A DNA stretch of 9,892 nucleotides, from assembly GCA_028699365.1 (NCBI GenBank), contig JAQVUQ010000071.1, positions 1 through 9,892 of the forward strand, in the 5' to 3' direction. Positions 7,169 through 9,892 of this stretch are shown piece by piece. Under the pieces are notes generated by a model that was given only the letters and a program-made list of their open reading frames with translations, was not told the origin of the DNA and searched no databases. The position numbers and the translations under genes were made by a program. The stretch is from UBA5359 sp028699365 [NCBI: bacterium] (GTDB lineage Bacteria > UBP13 > UBA5359). Numbering within the stretch: the first letter of the stretch is position 1; every line of letters begins with the position of its first letter.

Positions 7169-8209
7169 TCACTCCTTTGTCGTTACTTTAGCGCCGTGGG
7201 TAAAGGATCCGGCCTTAAAGCCCTTTTCCCGGGCGATTTCCATAGCTAGAAAATCTATTACCTGAATGTCGAGCATGGTGAACAGGTAAGGATCGTCTTC
7301 CGGAATTTCTATATTCATAATTCGTTTATCGTTTAACGCTTTGCCGCTGGACGTAACAAATGCTACCTTACCTCCAAAGCCGGCAATATCCTCGGCCATT
7401 CCTGCGTTAAGAGCATACGATGGTCCGGATGGGGCAAAGATCACGGCTTTAAAATCGCTGTTTACCGCTTCCATCGGACCGTGTCTGAACTCGCCGCCGT
7501 TCATGGCCTCCGTCAACGTGCCTGAGGCCTCTTTAAGCACCAGAGCCCCCTGCCTGGCAGTAGCCATGGACGGCCCTCTGGAGATCAGTTCCAGGTGCTG
7601 CGGCATTCCCATATAATCCAGGATGCGCCGTGCCGTCTCCTGACTGCTGTTAATAATCTCGTCCAGCTTGCCGGGTATATCATACACGGCCTTACGCACG
7701 GTCTCCGGCAAATCGCCGTTTCCGATATGGACGATCAGGAGCAGGAGCATGATGGTTGAGACGTAGGTCTTGCTTGACGTCATCTCCTCGTTTCCTGCCC
7801 TGGTCAGGAGAAGATGGTCGCTTCCGGCGGCAAGCGTGCTATCCCCGGTATTTGTCAGTGATACTATCCTGCCCGTCTTCTCACGCATAAGATCGAGCAG
7901 CTTTACCGTCTCCACACTCTCTCCGGATTGAGATATGAGCACCGGCAGGTCGCCGGAACGTATGATGCCCATGTTGTAGTGCAGGAGCTCCGATGCATCC
8001 AGAACAAAGGCCCTGCGCTCGTATGCGGCCATAAGATTCATGGCAGTCAACGGCGCAAAGCAGGAGCTTCCCATGCCGGTAAAAATGACCGTTTCGGCAC
8101 TGCGCCAATCCCTAATAAATGCGTCGTCTATGCCGCCGGACAGAAGATAATCCAAAGTGGCCTTTACCGCTGCCGGTTGTTCCCTTATCTCATGCAGAAA
8201 ATCGCTCAA
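7169..8209 (-). CDS. SIS-domain sugar-phosphate isomerase/deaminase, GlmS isomerase-like without glutaminase domain
   Basis: The 346 residues form two SIS (sugar isomerase) domains homologous to the isomerase half of glucosamine-6-phosphate synthase. Visible motifs are TGMGSS (44-49), SQSGESVET (93-101), NEEMTSSKTY (140-149), RGPSMATA (211-218) and KEASGTLTEAMNGGEFRHGP (226-245). Set against E. coli GlmS from memory, E488, H504 and the Schiff-base lysine K603 are kept as E227, H243 and K341, while K485 is replaced by V224. The glutaminase domain is absent, so glutamine-driven synthesis is unlikely; a hexosamine-6-phosphate deaminase, aldose-ketose isomerase or Amadori-type deglycase is more plausible. 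I chose the TTG at 8209, about 10 bases after AAAGGA. A longer TTG start at 8275 would make its N-terminus a translation of the tandem repeat and is disfavoured. It heads the SIS-lipoprotein-flavoprotein unit. Confidence 0.85.
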   Translation of the reverse strand: MSDFLHEIREQPAAVKATLDYLLSGGIDDAFIRDWRSAETVIFTGMGSSCFAPLTAMNLMAAYERRAFVLDASELLHYNMGIIRSGDLPVLISQSGESVETVKLLDLMREKTGRIVSLTNTGDSTLAAGSDHLLLTRAGNEEMTSSKTYVSTIMLLLLIVHIGNGDLPETVRKAVYDIPGKLDEIINSSQETARRILDYMGMPQHLELISRGPSMATARQGALVLKEASGTLTEAMNGGEFRHGPMEAVNSDFKAVIFAPSGPSYALNAGMAEDIAGFGGKVAFVTSSGKALNDKRIMNIEIPEDDPYLFTMLDIQVIDFLAMEIAREKGFKAGSFTHGAKVTTKE

Positions 8210-8234
8210 TGCCCTGTTGTCCTTTCTTCCGGAC

Positions 8235-8266
8235 AGGCACAGAGGCACAAAGGCACAAAGGCACAA
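8235..8266. repeat. Four tandem 8-base units AGGCACAR in the SIS-gene leader
   Basis: Four abutting octamers occupy 8235-8242 (AGGCACAG), 8243-8250, 8251-8258 and 8259-8266 (each AGGCACAA), followed by a degenerate AGGACTCA. On the minus strand they read as TTGTGCCT repeats 26-57 bases upstream of the chosen SIS start codon. The unit is not a multiple of three, so copy changes would shift any reading frame running through it. Confidence 0.85.
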
Positions 8267-8318
8267 AGGACTCAAGCCTGTTTGAATGGTAAAACATCTT
8301 TAAAACTTACTCTCAAAT

Positions 8319-8327
8319 ATTATCACA
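8319..8327 (-). promoter_or_regulatory. Possible extended -10 element for the SIS gene
   Basis: On the minus strand TGTGATAAT resembles an extended -10 (TGn plus a TATAAT-like hexamer) in an AT-rich stretch about 110 bases upstream of the TTG start. No convincing -35 hexamer lies at the right distance. It would give the three-gene unit its own promoter, separate from amrS. This is a weak call made from the motif alone. Confidence 0.3.
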
Positions 8328-8330
8328 ACA

Positions 8331-8347
8331 TACAGGCTTTGCCTATA
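8331..8347 (-). terminator. Weak hairpin after amrS, possible terminator
   Basis: In minus-strand RNA the arms UAUAGGC and GCCUGUA pair over 7 positions, one of them a U-G wobble, around an AAA loop. It begins about 30 bases after the amrS stop. No U-tract follows, so it is at best a weak stop or a 3'-end structure. Confidence 0.3.
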
Positions 8348-8377
8348 TGATCGCAATACAAACTATATGAACATACC

Positions 8378-9418
8378 CTAATCCTCTGTGCCTGTCCCGG
8401 ACAGTATTACATTCAATCTCTCGCCGCACTTCAGGCAGTGCCCGTCTGCCGTAAGCATTATATTCACAACGGCAAAGCCGGATCTTTCTATAGCCAAAGC
8501 GCCGCATGAAGGGCAATAAGTATTCTGCGCCGGGTGTCCGGGAACGTTGCCTATATAGACATAGCGCAATCCGCTGTCCATGCCTATCTGCCTGGCCCAC
8601 TCAAGCCTCTCGACAGGAGTGGGCTCCAGGTACGACAGGTCGCCGTAAGGAAAGAAACGTGTCACATGCCACGGCGTATCCGGCCCCAGGTTCTTGGCAA
8701 TCCATGCCGCCATACTGGTAAGTTGGACTTCATCGTCGTTAAATGTGGGGATGAGGTTAGTTACCACCTCGACGTGCGTGTCCCACATCCTGGCTGCCCT
8801 GAGGGTACACTCCAGTATCGGCCCCATATCGGGAATACGTGCCAGCTTCATATATGTTTCATTGTTGAAGGCTTTGATATCGACTCTGTAAACATCCAGA
8901 TAAGGTCCGATGGCATCTATTGCCTCAGGCGTGGCATACCCGTTGGTTACGTAAACGGTATAGAGGCCTCGCTCCCTGGCCAGCCTGGCGGAATCGATGG
9001 TATATTCCAGCCAGATGGTAGGCTCGTTATATGTCCAGGCAATCCCCTGACAGCCGTTCAACACGGCCATATCGACCAGTTCTTCGGGTGTCACCTCTGC
9101 AAGCGAGCCCAGATGAGGCGTGGGATCCACACAGGCAATCTCCCAGTTCTGGCAGTGGATGCAGCGCAGATTGCAGCCCCAGGTGCCGGCCGAATAGACC
9201 AGCGTACCCGGATGAAAATGAAATACGGGCTTTTTCTCTATCGGATCGGCGTTGAGAGCAGAGACCCTGTTGTATATCAGGGAATATATCTTCCCGCCTC
9301 TGTTCTCCCTGGTCCAGCAGTATCCTCTCTTCCCGTCATCAATATAGCATAAGCGGGCGCAGACCCGGCAGTGCGTTCTCCCGCCGTCAAGGCGATCGTA
9401 AAGCATGGCCTCCTTCAT
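8378..9418 (-). CDS. amrS: AmmeMemoRadiSam system radical SAM enzyme (AmrS)
   Basis: The 346-residue protein matches the radical SAM member of the AmmeMemoRadiSam group, relatives of pyruvate formate-lyase activating enzymes. It has an N-terminal cysteine cluster (C17, C20, C24, C34), DPIEKKPVFHFHPG (58-71), the radical SAM CX3CX2C motif in GCNLRCIHCQNW (C82, C86, C89; binds a 4Fe-4S cluster and S-adenosylmethionine), TYNEPTIW (129-136), DIKAF (180-184), and a C-terminal CxxC-CxxC knuckle (C302, C305, C328, C331) likely to bind metal. The substrate is unknown; the AMMECR1 and Memo partners usual for the group are not in this window. The ATG at 9418 lies 7 bases after AAAGGAG, better placed than ATGs at 9424 or 9406; an upstream GTG at 9475 would translate the leader hairpin. 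The last seven residues, SGTGTED, come from an inverted-repeat arm shared with the spacer. Confidence 0.88.
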   Translation of the reverse strand: MKEAMLYDRLDGGRTHCRVCARLCYIDDGKRGYCWTRENRGGKIYSLIYNRVSALNADPIEKKPVFHFHPGTLVYSAGTWGCNLRCIHCQNWEIACVDPTPHLGSLAEVTPEELVDMAVLNGCQGIAWTYNEPTIWLEYTIDSARLARERGLYTVYVTNGYATPEAIDAIGPYLDVYRVDIKAFNNETYMKLARIPDMGPILECTLRAARMWDTHVEVVTNLIPTFNDDEVQLTSMAAWIAKNLGPDTPWHVTRFFPYGDLSYLEPTPVERLEWARQIGMDSGLRYVYIGNVPGHPAQNTYCPSCGALAIERSGFAVVNIMLTADGHCLKCGERLNVILSGTGTED

Positions 9419-9438
9419 TTGCATGCTCCTTTCTATTA

Positions 9439-9462
9439 GGGGGACGGAATGTCCCCCGTCCC
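9439..9462 (-). promoter_or_regulatory. GC-rich leader hairpin with two alternative stems before amrS
   Basis: GGGGGAC at 9439-9445 pairs perfectly with GTCCCCC at 9451-9457 around a 5-base loop. A competing stem pairs GGGACGG (9441-9447) with CCGTCCC (9456-9462). The two cannot form together. The element lies in the predicted 5' leader, ending a few bases before the amrS ribosome binding site, so it could modulate translation. Similar G/C-rich GGGGACGG palindromes are dispersed in many genomes as REP-like elements, an equally good explanation. Confidence 0.6.
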
Positions 9463-9485
9463 TCTTAAGTATCACTATTTGTTAT

Positions 9486-9494
9486 ATTATACCA
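9486..9494 (-). promoter_or_regulatory. Extended -10 promoter for amrS
   Basis: The minus strand carries TGGTATAAT, an exact TATAAT (9486-9491) preceded by the TG of an extended -10. A 3-of-6 -35 candidate, TTAGCT, lies 16 bases upstream, and an extended -10 needs little more. Transcription would begin near 9479, giving a leader of about 60 bases that contains the GC-rich hairpin. It lies between the DUF4357 stop and amrS, so amrS need not be read from the upstream gene. Confidence 0.6.
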
Positions 9495-9569
9495 CCGGAT
9501 GATGCCAAGCTAAGCAAAATGCCCTCTGCCCAAAACAAGTCTTTATGCACTTACCTTAGGCCGCCAGTC

Positions 9570-9892
9570 TCACCCTCTCATATTAGAAAGTTTCTCAGCC
9601 TCCCATTCTTTGTACGTCATATTTTTGTCCTTGACCTTCCATGCCGTAGTGCCATTTGAATGCCTACCATTGATTACTGCCGCAGCTGCACTCGGGCTTT
9701 TGAATGCGTAATTCTCCTTAAAGACACGGATTCCATCTTGTTCAATAAGAATACCCGTTTTAATTACTAAAGTCATGCAGTTTTCGGGTAAAGTTGAAAG
9801 AAAGTAGGAAGGCATGTTAGGATACCTCTTGAAAGACACCGCGATGCTTAACAGCCGCGGGTTTATATCGCAGCCAAACATCATAGTAATCG
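9570..9892 (-). CDS. DUF4357-domain protein, C-terminal part (5' end outside window)
   Basis: The frame is open to the right edge, so the gene most likely continues beyond it; an ATG at 9884 is the first internal start but has no visible context. Counting from that ATG, residues about 45-95 match DUF4357: ILIEQDGIRVFKENYAFKSP at 45-64, SAAAAVINGRHSNGTTAWK at 65-83, and a terminal TYKEWEAEKL (90-99). In other bacteria this domain is often the C-terminal module of GIY-YIG-type nucleases or restriction-modification-associated proteins, and probably helps bind nucleic acid; that is family knowledge, since no nuclease domain is in view. Residues 1-44 are not recognised. The gene looks AT-richer than amrS and could belong to an accessory region outside the window. 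No clear terminator separates it from the amrS promoter. Confidence 0.7.
   Translation of the reverse strand, partial: ITMMFGCDINPRLLSIAVSFKRYPNMPSYFLSTLPENCMTLVIKTGILIEQDGIRVFKENYAFKSPSAAAAVINGRHSNGTTAWKVKDKNMTYKEWEAEKLSNMRG

Larger units (their letters stand above)
8229..8400. repeat. Long inverted repeat (17/18 bases) flanking the amrS-SIS spacer
   Basis: CCGGACAGGCACAGAGG at 8229-8245 is matched in inverse by CCTCTGTGCCTGTCCCGG at 8383-8400, with one extra G in the right copy. The arms enclose 137 bases. The right arm lies inside the last codons of amrS and supplies its final residues; the left arm lies in the leader of the SIS gene. They could pair as the base of a large RNA structure or mark the ends of a small non-autonomous element. 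No target-site duplication is obvious. Confidence 0.75.

Noticed and set aside
4129-8209. FrlB/FrlD fructosamine catabolism operon
   Set aside because: A SIS protein and a PfkB kinase are both present, but they are separated by two unrelated genes and a spacer, the kinase looks fructokinase-like, and no transporter is seen.
8235-8266. CRISPR array
   Set aside because: The units are 8 bases long and abut without spacers; this is a simple tandem repeat.
8534-9352. Long plus-strand open frame opposite amrS (272 codons)
   Set aside because: It lies fully inside a gene with clear radical SAM motifs on the other strand; its predicted protein has no recognisable domain.
9419-9475. GTG at 9475 as the amrS start
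   Set aside because: It would translate the GC-rich hairpin and sits almost at the predicted transcription start; the ATG at 9418 has a well-spaced AAAGGAG.

Overview
The window is bacterial chromosomal DNA, densely packed, with seven of its eight genes on the minus strand. The set of housekeeping-type genes, the lipobox lipoprotein, the MarC membrane protein and the fused MurF-alanine racemase point to a free-living, peptidoglycan-making bacterium. I cannot place the phylum. MurF-Alr fusions are best known from Bacteroidota, but the LmeA/DUF2993-type lipoprotein, the AmrS-type radical SAM enzyme and the very repetitive spacers would also fit an uncultivated lineage assembled from metagenomes. 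No phage, IS, CRISPR, tRNA or rRNA was recognised.

Layout, left to right. Bases 1-693 (+) hold the C-terminal part of a LamG/concanavalin-fold surface protein. It faces the minus-strand genes across a 172-base spacer containing two inverted repeats. The minus-strand genes, in transcription order from right to left, are: the end of a DUF4357-domain protein (right edge), amrS (AmmeMemoRadiSam radical SAM enzyme), a GlmS-like SIS-domain sugar-phosphate protein, an LmeA/DUF2993-type lipoprotein, a BaiN/HI0933-family flavoprotein, a PfkB-family fructokinase-like kinase, a MurF-alanine racemase fusion, and a MarC-family membrane protein.

Two tight units are visible. SIS, lipoprotein and flavoprotein are separated by 6 bases and then a 4-base GTGA overlap. 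The kinase and MurF-Alr share a 4-base ATGA overlap. This spacing suggests translational coupling within each unit. A 140-base spacer carrying 15-base tandem repeats separates the units. amrS has its own extended -10 promoter and a GC-rich leader hairpin. The amrS-SIS spacer holds 8-base tandem repeats and a long inverted repeat.

Functionally, MurF-Alr makes D-alanine and adds D-Ala-D-Ala to the peptidoglycan precursor. The SIS protein and the kinase probably act on hexose or hexosamine phosphates, the pool that also feeds wall precursors, but that link is inferred. No gene is plainly an undescribed system. The best candidates for a second look are the MurF-Alr fusion with altered motifs, the glutaminase-less GlmS-like protein, the amrS leader and the repeat-rich spacers.
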